From the NCBI GenBank assembly GCA_003230435.1, contig QIDW01000196.1:1-10115 (forward strand): 10,115 nucleotides of DNA. The letters are read 5' to 3'. Source of the DNA: Acidimicrobiia bacterium. GTDB lineage: Bacteria; Actinomycetota; Acidimicrobiia; Spongiisociales; ZC4RG35. The notes under the pieces were generated by a model. It searched no databases, had not been told where the DNA came from, and saw only the letters and a program-made list of their open reading frames with translations. Both the position numbers and the translations under genes were made by a program. Within the stretch, counting starts at the first letter, position 1; each line of letters opens with the position of its first letter. This document shows positions 1 to 6,138 of the stretch, piece by piece.

Positions 1-1
1 G

Positions 2-42
2 AGGATGCGACTGGACGGGAAACAACGAGAAGCAATGAGAAC
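2..42. promoter_or_regulatory. Phased AYGNGA array, copy 1 (candidate integrase arm sites)
   Basis: Four hexamers fitting AYGNGA lie at 5-10 (ATGCGA), 15-20 (ACGGGA), 25-30 (ACGAGA) and 35-40 (ATGAGA), an exact 10-bp period. The block matches 2488-2528 without gaps at roughly four positions in five, and both blocks stand about 58 bp before a tRNA 3' fragment. A 10-bp period is one helical turn and is not a multiple of three, so it suits protein binding on one DNA face better than coding sequence. Arm-type sites for a tyrosine recombinase are the likeliest role by inference; no integrase gene is visible here. Confidence 0.5.
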
Positions 43-98
43 AAAAAGCCCAATTGCAGTATGGCGATTGGTGCATAACCCCAGGTCAACGGTTTGGG

Positions 99-150
99 TG
101 ATTTCGGGCTCATAACCCGAAGGTCGCGGGTTCAAATCCCGCCCCCGCTA
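99..150 (+). repeat. tRNA-Met(CAT) 3' fragment, att-like direct repeat copy 1
   Basis: This is the 3' portion of a tRNA. The anticodon stem TCGGG/CCCGA (104-108 and 116-120) encloses a CTCATAA loop with anticodon CAT at 111-113. A 5-nt variable loop follows, then the T-arm GCGGG/CCCGC around TTCAAAT, then the 3' acceptor strand CCCCGCT with discriminator A150. No matching 5' acceptor (AGCGGGG) or D-arm lies in the preceding 98 bases, so it is not a complete tRNA gene. It matches 2584-2635 at 51 of 52 positions. Integration of mobile elements into tRNA 3' ends leaves exactly this kind of fragment. The CAT anticodon could be Met, initiator Met or lysidine-modified Ile; without the 5' half this cannot be settled. 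Confidence 0.8.
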
Positions 151-154
151 CTAA

Positions 155-181
155 AACCCACAGGTCAATGACCTGGGGGTT
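155..181. terminator. Hairpin after tRNA fragment copy 1
   Basis: An inverted repeat pairs 155-166 with 170-181 around a 3-nt loop: 11 of 12 positions pair, with one A/G mismatch. Plus-strand sequence after it is pyrimidine-rich (TCTGACTTCTTC), and the minus-strand side ends in TTTTAG, so it could terminate in either direction. It was probably the terminator of the original tRNA gene carried along with the att site. Confidence 0.5.
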
Positions 182-252
182 CTGACTTCTTCTTGTCACG
201 GCGCTGCCCTGAATGGGGGGCTCTGATTGCGACCTGATGACAAACGGTGTGT

Positions 253-354
253 GCGGCTTCGGTTGATACTGGACATTGTGGCTCCGGTAGGTGGGTTCCA
301 CTTTGTGGACGCGACTTCGGTTCGTGGGCGACAGTGGCTCCGGTACGTGGGTGA
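253..354 (+). repeat. Imperfect direct repeat upstream of IS481-type transposase start
   Basis: Two related segments of about 45 bp begin at 253 and 311. They share GCGRCTTCGGTT at their left ends and TGGCTCCGGTASGTGGGT at 279-296 and 335-352. Spacing is 56-58 bp. They lie between the tRNA fragment and the transposase start at 402. Repeated sites of this sort inside an insertion-sequence end would fit transposase binding sites, but no opposite end of the element is present to test this. The rest of 182-400 shows no gene. Confidence 0.45.
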
Positions 355-401
355 CACCTTCTGGTTCCATCCTTCTCTGAAATCTCGGAGGAGGTCTTGT
401 C

Positions 402-584
402 TTGTTGGTGGAGCTGAGTGTTGTGGAGCAGAGGTATCAGGCGGTGTTAGAGGTTCTGGGTGGGGTGTCGGTGACCGATGTTGCCCGCCGGTATGGGGTG
501 GCACGTCAGACGGTGCATGGGTGGCTCCGCCTTTACGCCTCTGAATCCATCAGCGACCGATGGATCAACGGCGACGTTCGATGA
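402..584 (+). pseudogene. IS481-family transposase, truncated after the N-terminal HTH
   Basis: The reading frame opens with TTG at 402, seven bases after a strong GGAGGAGG ribosome site (387-394). Residues 3-46 form the N-terminal helix-turn-helix of IS481-family transposases: the VELSVVEQRYQAVLEVL segment, then a recognition unit with ARRYGVARQTVHGWL. After residue 46 (base 539) the similarity I recognise ends and the frame stops at 584. The rest of a roughly 300-400 residue DDE transposase, including the catalytic core, is absent. In the full protein this domain binds the element's terminal repeats. Here it is an inactive 5' remnant joined to unrelated DNA at about 540-565. Family call is from motif memory; an IS3-group relative is the main alternative. 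Confidence 0.7.
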
Positions 585-768
585 CGCCATTCAGCTCATC
601 GTCGCCATGGCCGGCCGCGTTCACTGGACCACGATTGCAGCCGATCTTCGCTCCAGACCCGAGGCGGCCTACCTGGGGTCGGTAGAGAAGGCTCGAGATC
701 TGCTTACCGTTGCTGAGCTACCCGAATTGCGCGATACGCACTTCCGCGAGCCCCGGCGCGCCAAGTAG
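565..768 (+). pseudogene. Unrecognised 3' gene remnant
   Basis: An open frame running to TAG at 766-768 encodes about 65 residues beginning TFDDAIQLIVAMAGRV and ending in DTHFREPRRAK. Third codon positions are strongly G/C, unlike random frames nearby, so this looks like genuine coding sequence. There is no credible start codon with a ribosome site at its 5' edge, and it begins where the truncated transposase loses similarity. It is best read as the 3' end of a gene cut at an insertion or deletion junction. I do not recognise the family. A short intact gene starting at an upstream ATG (478) is possible, but its first 30 residues overlap the transposase HTH in another frame and look like shadow sequence. 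Confidence 0.4.
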
Positions 769-923
769 CCGGTTGGTGTGTGCGCGGTCCGTCGGGATGG
801 TGGGGTATGTGTCCCGTGAAGTGGTGGAATAGCGGAACTGAGACCGCAGCGAGTGTTGATGGATGGTCGTTGAGATGGCTGACATGTATTGCTCAGCGCT
901 CTCCTACGTGTCGTATTCACATC

Positions 924-952
924 TCGATAGCAGCGATCCCGCCTGATAGGCT
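924..952 (+). promoter_or_regulatory. Candidate promoter for a leaderless GTG mRNA
   Basis: TCGATA (924-929, 4 of 6 to TTGACA) is followed after 17 bp by TAGGCT (947-952, preceded by TGA), a common actinobacterial -10 form. The GTG at 961 begins nine bases after the -10 box, so transcription would start at or next to the start codon. No Shine-Dalgarno sequence precedes that GTG, which fits leaderless translation, a frequent mode in actinobacteria. The interval 769-923 has no gene I can support. Confidence 0.5.
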
Positions 953-960
953 GCGCGGCG

Positions 961-2112
961 GTGACGACTATCCTTCCTTCAGCCCAAGAGGGTTGCCTAC
1001 TGCTTGCCGACATCACGGGTTACACCGCCTATCTACAGGGCACCGAGATCGAGCATGCAGAGGACGTGCTGGCAGATCTGCTGGAGACGATTATCTCCGG
1101 CGTCGAGCCGCCCTTTGAAGTGTCGAAACTTGAGGGCGATGCCGTGTTCGCTCACATGCCGACTGCAGTGATCGACTCCCCGATGCTGTTCGACACCATT
1201 GAGACCACGTACTTCGCGTTTCGACGGCGTCTGCGCGACGTGGTCCACGGAACGACCTGTGACTGCAACGCTTGTGTGCTGATACCGTCGCTTGATCTGA
1301 AATTCGTCGTGCACAGTGGTGTATACGTTGTGAGGCGGATTGCCAGATCGGAGGAGTTGACGGGAGCGGATGTTGTGTTGGTGCATCGGCTACTCAAAGG
1401 CTCGGCTCGAGAGATCGTCGGGAACGATGCCTACTTGGTATTGACTCGAGCAGCCGTCGACGCCATCGGCGGCGACGCTCACGCCTTCGGGTTGAGCAAA
1501 CACGTCGAACATCTCGATGTTGGCGAGACCGAGGTGTTCATCGCAAACCTCCAGGACCGCTGGACGGTCGAGGAGGGACGTACCCACAGAACCGTTTCGC
1601 CAGAGTCTGCCCTCGGCTCGTTTAGTACAGTCATGCCAGGCACACCCCAGGAACTGTGGCCGTGGTTCACAGATCCCCGCAAGCGACCCGAATGGTCGGT
1701 CGGCCTGGATGCAGTTGACGAAAGAGTCGATGGCCGACGCGGTGTAGGCACTGTAAGTCACTGTGCCCACGGCGGGTCCACCAGCATCCAACAGATTCTG
1801 GACTGGCAACCATTTACGTCGTTCACGACCCGTGTCGAGTTCGAAGGCATGGACGCCGTGGTCACGACAACAACCTCGTTCACACATCGGGAGACCGGAA
1901 CGGACATCGCGATGTACTTCGCATGCGAGCCAGCGGAGGCCTGGCCTCAGATCGAGGCCAACCTCCTTCCGGTAATCGAACTCTCCGGCCAAAAGCTTTT
2001 CGCGATTCTAGATGCCGCAACGCCGTCGGGGATTAGGCCCTCGACCAAGTCGGAGCCTTGGGAGATCGGTGTTGTCACTGACGACGTAGAAGGGAGATCA
2101 TTCACACCATGA
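961..2112 (+). CDS. DUF2652 (cyclase-fold) protein with C-terminal SRPBCC domain
   Basis: A 383-residue, probably cytoplasmic protein with no signal peptide or membrane segment. Residues about 10-195 fit DUF2652, a family resembling the class III nucleotide cyclase fold. LLLADITGYT (D17) and KLEGDAVFA (D60) sit where cyclases carry their two metal-binding aspartates. A CDCNAC cluster (C100, C102, C105) precedes LKFVVHSG and could bind a metal. Residues about 218-350 resemble SRPBCC/polyketide-cyclase-like lipid or ligand pockets (TPQELWPWFTDPRKRPEW). Fusion of the two parts suggests ligand sensing coupled to the cyclase-like fold. Whether any cyclase chemistry occurs is unknown, since I cannot identify the base-recognition residues. 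The GTG start is chosen because family similarity begins within a few residues and a promoter abuts it. It is the only apparently intact gene between the two tRNA fragments. Confidence 0.8.
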   Translation: MTTILPSAQEGCLLLADITGYTAYLQGTEIEHAEDVLADLLETIISGVEPPFEVSKLEGDAVFAHMPTAVIDSPMLFDTIETTYFAFRRRLRDVVHGTTCDCNACVLIPSLDLKFVVHSGVYVVRRIARSEELTGADVVLVHRLLKGSAREIVGNDAYLVLTRAAVDAIGGDAHAFGLSKHVEHLDVGETEVFIANLQDRWTVEEGRTHRTVSPESALGSFSTVMPGTPQELWPWFTDPRKRPEWSVGLDAVDERVDGRRGVGTVSHCAHGGSTSIQQILDWQPFTSFTTRVEFEGMDAVVTTTTSFTHRETGTDIAMYFACEPAEAWPQIEANLLPVIELSGQKLFAILDAATPSGIRPSTKSEPWEIGVVTDDVEGRSFTP

Positions 2113-2151
2113 AGCCTCGCGAGAAGTTCTTGAAGGGTTGGTAGGACTGAG

Positions 2152-2450
2152 GCGTTGCGAACCATCGCCGAGTTGGTCGAACAGCGCAACGAAGTCGATG
2201 GGGAACTCACTGAAGCCGGACGGTGCCGATCGTTGAGTGTCGGCCGCCCTGGAGACCAGAGGACAATCCGGATTGGACTCGTTCCTCGATCGCTCGGCTC
2301 CGCTACACGAAGTACCTCGGGTAGTGGTCGTTGTACTGGAGTGATCGGAACTCCAGATTCCATGAGTACGACCTCGTTGAACCGACCGTCAACGTCGAGG
2401 ATTTGATCGCCGAGATTCAGGCTGACGCAACAGGGATCTTCTGGGGCTGA
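2152..2450 (+). pseudogene. DUF3024 protein, frameshifted and interrupted by TAG
   Basis: The frame ending at TGA 2448-2450 reads WSLYWSDRNSRFHEYDL, then EDLIAEIQADATGIFWG at the C-terminus. That Trp/Tyr-rich core and FWG ending are typical of DUF3024, small actinobacterial proteins of about 110-120 residues with unknown function. Upstream in the same frame are TVPIVECRPPW and SSIARLRYTKYLG, then an in-frame TAG at 2322-2324 between LG and WSLYW. The N-terminal part (TIAELVEQRNEVDGELTEAG) lies in another frame, meeting it at about 2212-2220, and is shorter than expected. So the gene carries a frameshift, a probable small deletion and a premature stop. A sequencing error could explain one lesion but hardly all of them. 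Family call is from memory of the conserved pattern. Confidence 0.65.
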
Positions 2451-2487
2451 GTATTTCGCCGTCTCAATACACCTTCTATCGCGCGAA

Positions 2488-2528
2488 AGGATGCGATGGG
2501 ACGGGAAGCAACGCGAGACGACGAGAAC
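2488..2528. promoter_or_regulatory. Phased AYGNGA array, copy 2 (candidate integrase arm sites)
   Basis: This copy carries ATGCGA (2491-2496), ACGGGA (2501-2506), ACGCGA (2511-2516) and ACGAGA (2521-2526), again at an exact 10-bp period. It aligns without gaps to 2-42 and stands 57 bp before tRNA fragment copy 2. Retention of the hexamers while the bases between them vary suggests the hexamers are the functional units. Integrase or excisionase binding is inferred from the position beside an att-like site. Confidence 0.5.
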
Positions 2529-2583
2529 GAAATACAAGTCACAGCAGGGCGTTTCGGGCATTTCACCTGGTCAGCGGCTTGTA

Positions 2584-2635
2584 TGATTTCGGGCTCATAA
2601 CCCGAAGGTCGCGGGTTCAAATCCCGCCTCCGCTA
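2584..2635 (+). repeat. tRNA-Met(CAT) 3' fragment, att-like direct repeat copy 2
   Basis: Same structure as the copy at 99-150: anticodon stem, CTCATAA loop with CAT at 2596-2598, variable loop, complete T-arm and 3' acceptor strand CTCCGCT with discriminator A2635. The only difference across 52 bases is T at 2629 for C at 144. The upstream sequence again lacks a 5' acceptor and D-arm. Weaker similarity continues a little to the left (GGTCAGCGGCTTG against GGTCAACGGTTTG). With copy 1 it brackets a 2.5-kb segment of remnants. It probably marks the right end of that element, with the intact tRNA gene lying outside the window. Confidence 0.8.
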
Positions 2636-2645
2636 AGACGAGAAA

Positions 2646-2666
2646 AACTCAGGCACTGCCTGGGTT
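2646..2666 (-). terminator. Rho-independent-type terminator serving the sulfatase gene
   Basis: AACTCAGGC pairs with GCCTGGGTT around a 3-nt loop, with one G-T wobble. Read on the minus strand the hairpin is followed at once by TTTTTC, the intrinsic terminator layout. It lies 115 bp beyond the stop codon of the minus-strand sulfatase, so it likely ends that transcript. On the plus strand it follows the tRNA fragment and may be a relic of the tRNA terminator. The rest of 2667-2780 holds nothing I recognise. Confidence 0.55.
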
Positions 2667-2780
2667 GTTCCGCCGTCTGGGTTTGTCTCCAACTGATGGT
2701 CGAAAAGACTCTTCTTCCGGGTAGAAGCCGTTTGAAGGTCTAGAACTGCTGTCTGTCTGACTCGACTCCCTTATGGCTCG

Positions 2781-5060
2781 TTAGTCGAGGTGCTCGTGGG
2801 TGGTGGGCGGCGGGTCCTCTCGCAGGGTGACGACTACTTTCTTCAAGGCGCCATTGAAGGGGAACGGGCCGCCGGCGTATGCGGGGTCGACTTGTGTGCC
2901 GGTATCCAGTCCGATGTCGAAGGTCTCCGCCAACGAATAGGTGCTGATGTGCATCATCGGCATGTGGACCTCATCCACCTTCTCGCCATTCACGTAGAGC
3001 GCGCCATCCCCCTGGAAGTTGCCGGTCTTGATGAAGTTGAACTTCAGCTCGCTCGGACCTGTCGGAAGCGGTGGTGAGGTGAGCTTGTAGTGAACCCCGT
3101 CCAGGTAGTTGTAGTCGTAGACGAGGCGGCCATCCATGATGTACATGGTGAACCCACCAGTCATCCCGCCCACGGCCACGATCACACCTTCCTCGTCGCC
3201 TTGGAGGTCGATCGTGGTGACGATGTCGTGTGACCGGTTCTTGACCGGTGCCGAAGCCTTCTCGGCTATCCGTGTTGCTCCGGGGGCGTAGTAAACGAAC
3301 TCCGTCTGATCACCGAACAATCTGTAGTGCTGCCCTTGCAGACGTTGTAGGAGCCTGACGTCGAGCGGGTAGACGTTGTATTTCCAGGCCTCCTCGTCGA
3401 AAACTCCCAATAGCTCTTCGAGCTTTTCGGGGTATTCGGTCGCGAGGTCGTTGCTCTCGGAGAAGTCCTCGGCGACGTGGAACAGCTCCCATTCGTCGTC
3501 CTCGAACGGCTTCACTTCTGGGGTTATGTCCCAGGGCATCCGATTGCCGTGGAGGGTGACCGCCTTCCAGCCGTCGGCCCATATCGCCCGATTGCCGAAC
3601 ATCTCGTAGTACTGGCGGGTTCGGGCGTTCGGAGCATCGGCGTCGTTGAAGGCATACATCATCGACACACCGTCGAAGGGCTTCTGCTCGATCCCGTTGT
3701 AGGTGGCTGGCTGTTCGACCCGGGCCACCTCCATGATCGTCGGAGCGATGTCGGAGATGTGGAAGTACTGGGTCCTCACTTCGCCCTTGGCTTCGATCCC
3801 ATTAGGCCAATGGACCACCAGGGCATCGTGCTGGCCGCCGCGGTGCTCACTCTGCTTGAAGTACTTGAACGGCGTGTTCCCGGCCATCGCCCAGCCAGCG
3901 TGATAGTGGGGATAGGTGGTCTCATCCCCCCACTCTTCGATCTTCTCCACGCTTGATTCAAAAGGCGTCTGCAGTCCGTTGAGGACATAGGTCTCATTGA
4001 ATGTGCCGGCGAGTCCGCCCTCACCACTCGCACCATTGTCGGCGGTGACGAAGATGAGGGTGTTGTCCAGCTCACCGACGCGATCCAGCGCCTCGACAAC
4101 GCGGCCAATCTGGTGATCGACGTGCTCCATCTGGGCGGCGAACACCTCCATCTGCCGGGCGTACAGCTTCCTCTCATCGTCAGACAACGAGTCCCAAGCC
4201 GGAATCTCGGGGATTCGCTCGGTGAGCTGGGTGTGCCTGGGCACCACACCCAGCTCTTTCTGACGCTCGAGAATCATTTCTCGTGCCCTGTCCCAACCCA
4301 TATCGAAATGACCTCGATACTTCTCGATGAACTCTGGAGGCGCGTGATGAGGGGAGTGCATCGAACCCGACGCCCACAACATCATGAAGGGATCATCCGG
4401 CTTGAGCGACTTGTGGCCCGTTATCCACTCGATCGCTCGGTCAGCGAGATCTTGGTCGAGGTGATAGGTCTTGTGATATGGCTCCGGGGTGTGGTCGTTC
4501 CACATCACCGGGACAAATTGATGGACGTCTGCTGCCATGAACGTGTAGGCGTGGTGGAATCCTTCGCCGCTTGGCCAGCGGTCAAAGGGACCGACCTGTG
4601 AGATCTCGTGGAGAGGCGTGTGATCCCACTTGCCCAACGCATAGTTGACATAGCCGGCATCGGCCAGATAGTTGGCCACAGACTTGCATGTGTCAGGGAC
4701 CATTGCGTTGTACCCGGGAAACCCCATCGCCGTCAAGGCGTGGCTGCCAAGGCCGATCGAGTGTGGATTGCGACCGGCCATCAGCGAAGCACGGGAAGGA
4801 GAGCACAACGCCGTCGTGTGGAAGTCATTGAACCGCAGTCCGTTCTCGGAGAGACGATCGATGTTCGGGGTCTCGATCAGTCCGCCAAAGGACTGTCCAA
4901 GCTGGGCGAAGCCCACGTCGTCGAGGAGGAAGATGATGACATTCGGTGCGTCGGCGTGGGGCCGCACCGGATCCGCCCACCACTCCTCCGATTCGGCGAA
5001 TGTGGGGGCGATCACCCCGCCGAAGCCTTCGACTGTCTTGGTTCTCGATTCGCTACTCAC
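2781..5060 (-). CDS. Arylsulfatase (type I, formylglycine-dependent)
   Basis: A 759-residue sulfatase that would hydrolyse sulfate esters; the substrate cannot be read from sequence. The metal pair D47-D48 is in IIFLLDDVG. ALCSPSRASLMAG (C86) is the CxPxR signature whose cysteine is oxidised to formylglycine. HSPHHAP and TADNG (D341-N342, metal ligands) follow, then NTPFKYFKQSEHRGG, an expected late active-site segment. Residues about 600-750 look like a beta-sandwich, LamG-like C-terminal domain, as in long arylsulfatases of 750-800 residues. Unusually, GKWDH (K144, H147) replaces the common GKWH, moving the histidine by one residue. No signal peptide is visible, so it is probably cytoplasmic unless exported by another route. 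GTG is preceded by GGAG at a 5-base spacing. It is divergent from the FGE gene, its likely activator. Confidence 0.93.
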   Translation of the reverse strand: MSSESRTKTVEGFGGVIAPTFAESEEWWADPVRPHADAPNVIIFLLDDVGFAQLGQSFGGLIETPNIDRLSENGLRFNDFHTTALCSPSRASLMAGRNPHSIGLGSHALTAMGFPGYNAMVPDTCKSVANYLADAGYVNYALGKWDHTPLHEISQVGPFDRWPSGEGFHHAYTFMAADVHQFVPVMWNDHTPEPYHKTYHLDQDLADRAIEWITGHKSLKPDDPFMMLWASGSMHSPHHAPPEFIEKYRGHFDMGWDRAREMILERQKELGVVPRHTQLTERIPEIPAWDSLSDDERKLYARQMEVFAAQMEHVDHQIGRVVEALDRVGELDNTLIFVTADNGASGEGGLAGTFNETYVLNGLQTPFESSVEKIEEWGDETTYPHYHAGWAMAGNTPFKYFKQSEHRGGQHDALVVHWPNGIEAKGEVRTQYFHISDIAPTIMEVARVEQPATYNGIEQKPFDGVSMMYAFNDADAPNARTRQYYEMFGNRAIWADGWKAVTLHGNRMPWDITPEVKPFEDDEWELFHVAEDFSESNDLATEYPEKLEELLGVFDEEAWKYNVYPLDVRLLQRLQGQHYRLFGDQTEFVYYAPGATRIAEKASAPVKNRSHDIVTTIDLQGDEEGVIVAVGGMTGGFTMYIMDGRLVYDYNYLDGVHYKLTSPPLPTGPSELKFNFIKTGNFQGDGALYVNGEKVDEVHMPMMHISTYSLAETFDIGLDTGTQVDPAYAGGPFPFNGALKKVVVTLREDPPPTTHEHLD

Positions 5061-5124
5061 ATGAACTCCGCGTTTGACGAAGGAGTGACCCTACAAGGTT
5101 CGGGTGCCTCTTATCCTCGGCAAC
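5061..5124. promoter_or_regulatory. Compact divergent promoter region, sulfatase/FGE
   Basis: Only 64 bases separate the sulfatase GTG from the preferred FGE ATG, so both promoters must overlap here or lie inside the opposite gene. On the minus strand TAGGGT (complement of 5088-5093) could be the sulfatase -10 box, followed by a short leader with GGAG. On the plus strand TTATCCT (5111-5117) lies seven bases before ATG 5125 and could drive a leaderless FGE transcript. No convincing -35 box pairs with either, so this is a position-based call. Confidence 0.35.
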
Positions 5125-6048
5125 ATGAGAAGCGAATGTGTCTGGGTACCCGGCGGCGTATTCACAATGGGCTCGGACCACCATTACCCGGACGAGGGAC
5201 CGGCGAGACGGGTCGAGGTCGATGGACTCTGGATGGGCGAGAAGCCGGTGACCAACTCCGATTTTGCCGCCTTTGTAGATGAAACCGGGTACACGACCCT
5301 GGCAGAAGTCGCTCCCAAGGCCGAGGATTACCCCGGCGTCCACCCCAGTGATCTGGTTCCCGGTTCGCTCGTCTTCCAGATGACCCCTCGACCGGTCGAT
5401 CTCAGCGACTACCGCATCTGGTGGCACTGGACCCATGGTGCGGACTGGCGTCACCCAACCGGTCCCGATTCAGACCTCGACGGGTTGGAGGATCATCCGG
5501 TAACGCACGTTGCCCACGAGGACGCAGCCACGTATGCAGAGTGGGCCGGAGAATCCCTCCCCACAGAGGCGGAATGGGAGTTCGCGGCAAGAGGAGGTCT
5601 CGACGGCGCCGAGTTCGTTTGGGGAGACGACAACCCGCAAGAAAACGGCTCACCCGTGGCCAACACCTGGCAGGGGAGATTCCCCTATGAGAATACGGAG
5701 GACGACGGCTATACCCGGACCAGCCCGGTTGGCAGCTACGAAGCCAACGGATTCGGGTTATACGACATGGCAGGAAACGTGTGGGAATGGACCGATGATT
5801 GGTACGACGACCGCTCCAGTGATCCTATTGAGAACCCGTGTTGTGGGCCGAAGCATGCCGCTATCGAGGCCAGCTACGACCCGGCCACTCCCGATCTGAA
5901 GATCCCGCGAAAGGTGATCAAGGGCGGCTCCCATCTTTGCACGATCCAGTACTGCTTCCGCTATCGCCCGGCCGCCCGACAGCCGCAGACAATCGACACC
6001 AGTGCCAGCCATCTCGGGTTTCGGTGCATCAGCAGGGACGGTGCCTGA
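5125..6048 (+). CDS. Formylglycine-generating enzyme (FGE/SUMF1 family)
   Basis: This enzyme oxidises the CxPxR cysteine of sulfatases to formylglycine using oxygen and a copper cofactor, in the cytoplasm, before or during folding. The protein spans the whole FGE-sulfatase domain: VWVPGGVFTMGSD at the N-terminus, LPTEAEWEFAARGG (residues 145-158), YDMAGNVWEWTDDWY (AGNVWEW at 216-222), and KGGSHLCTIQYCFRYRPAAR near the C-terminus. The two cysteines there (272 and 277) have the spacing of the copper-binding catalytic pair, which separates true FGEs from catalytically dead relatives such as EgtB-like or SUMF2 proteins. I chose ATG 5125 because the family begins right after it. GTG 5104, in frame with AAGG upstream, would add seven residues. 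The client is presumably the divergent sulfatase, though FGE can serve unlinked sulfatases too. Confidence 0.93.
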   Translation: MRSECVWVPGGVFTMGSDHHYPDEGPARRVEVDGLWMGEKPVTNSDFAAFVDETGYTTLAEVAPKAEDYPGVHPSDLVPGSLVFQMTPRPVDLSDYRIWWHWTHGADWRHPTGPDSDLDGLEDHPVTHVAHEDAATYAEWAGESLPTEAEWEFAARGGLDGAEFVWGDDNPQENGSPVANTWQGRFPYENTEDDGYTRTSPVGSYEANGFGLYDMAGNVWEWTDDWYDDRSSDPIENPCCGPKHAAIEASYDPATPDLKIPRKVIKGGSHLCTIQYCFRYRPAARQPQTIDTSASHLGFRCISRDGA

Positions 6049-6138
6049 AGCCATACGTGGGCTCTGAGTTCGTATTTGGTATGGACAATCCCCCAATCGA
6101 GGCCGCCCCAATTCTGCAAACCACTGCGGACTCCTGAG

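Noticed and set aside
99..150. A complete tRNA-Met gene
   Set aside because: Anticodon arm, T-arm and 3' acceptor strand are perfect, but no 5' acceptor or D-arm precedes them within the expected distance, nor in the second copy.
110..370. Minus-strand 86-residue frame ending in GAGFEPATFGL
   Set aside because: It runs across the tRNA fragment; such endings are a known artefact of translating tRNA 3' ends. The same applies to the minus-strand frame at 2417-2620 (NPRPSGYEPE).
780..850. Possible IS256-type insertion-sequence end around GTGTCCCGTGAAGTGGTGG
   Set aside because: The string resembles IS256-family termini from memory, but there is no transposase, no inverted partner and no target duplication, so it is not called.
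1390..1992. Minus-strand 200-residue frame inside the DUF2652-SRPBCC gene
   Set aside because: It is antisense to a well-supported coding frame and shows no family pattern.
2109..2144. Short ATG frame overlapping the DUF2652 stop (ATGA)
   Set aside because: It encodes only 11 codons with no ribosome site and no relation to the DUF3024 frame that follows.
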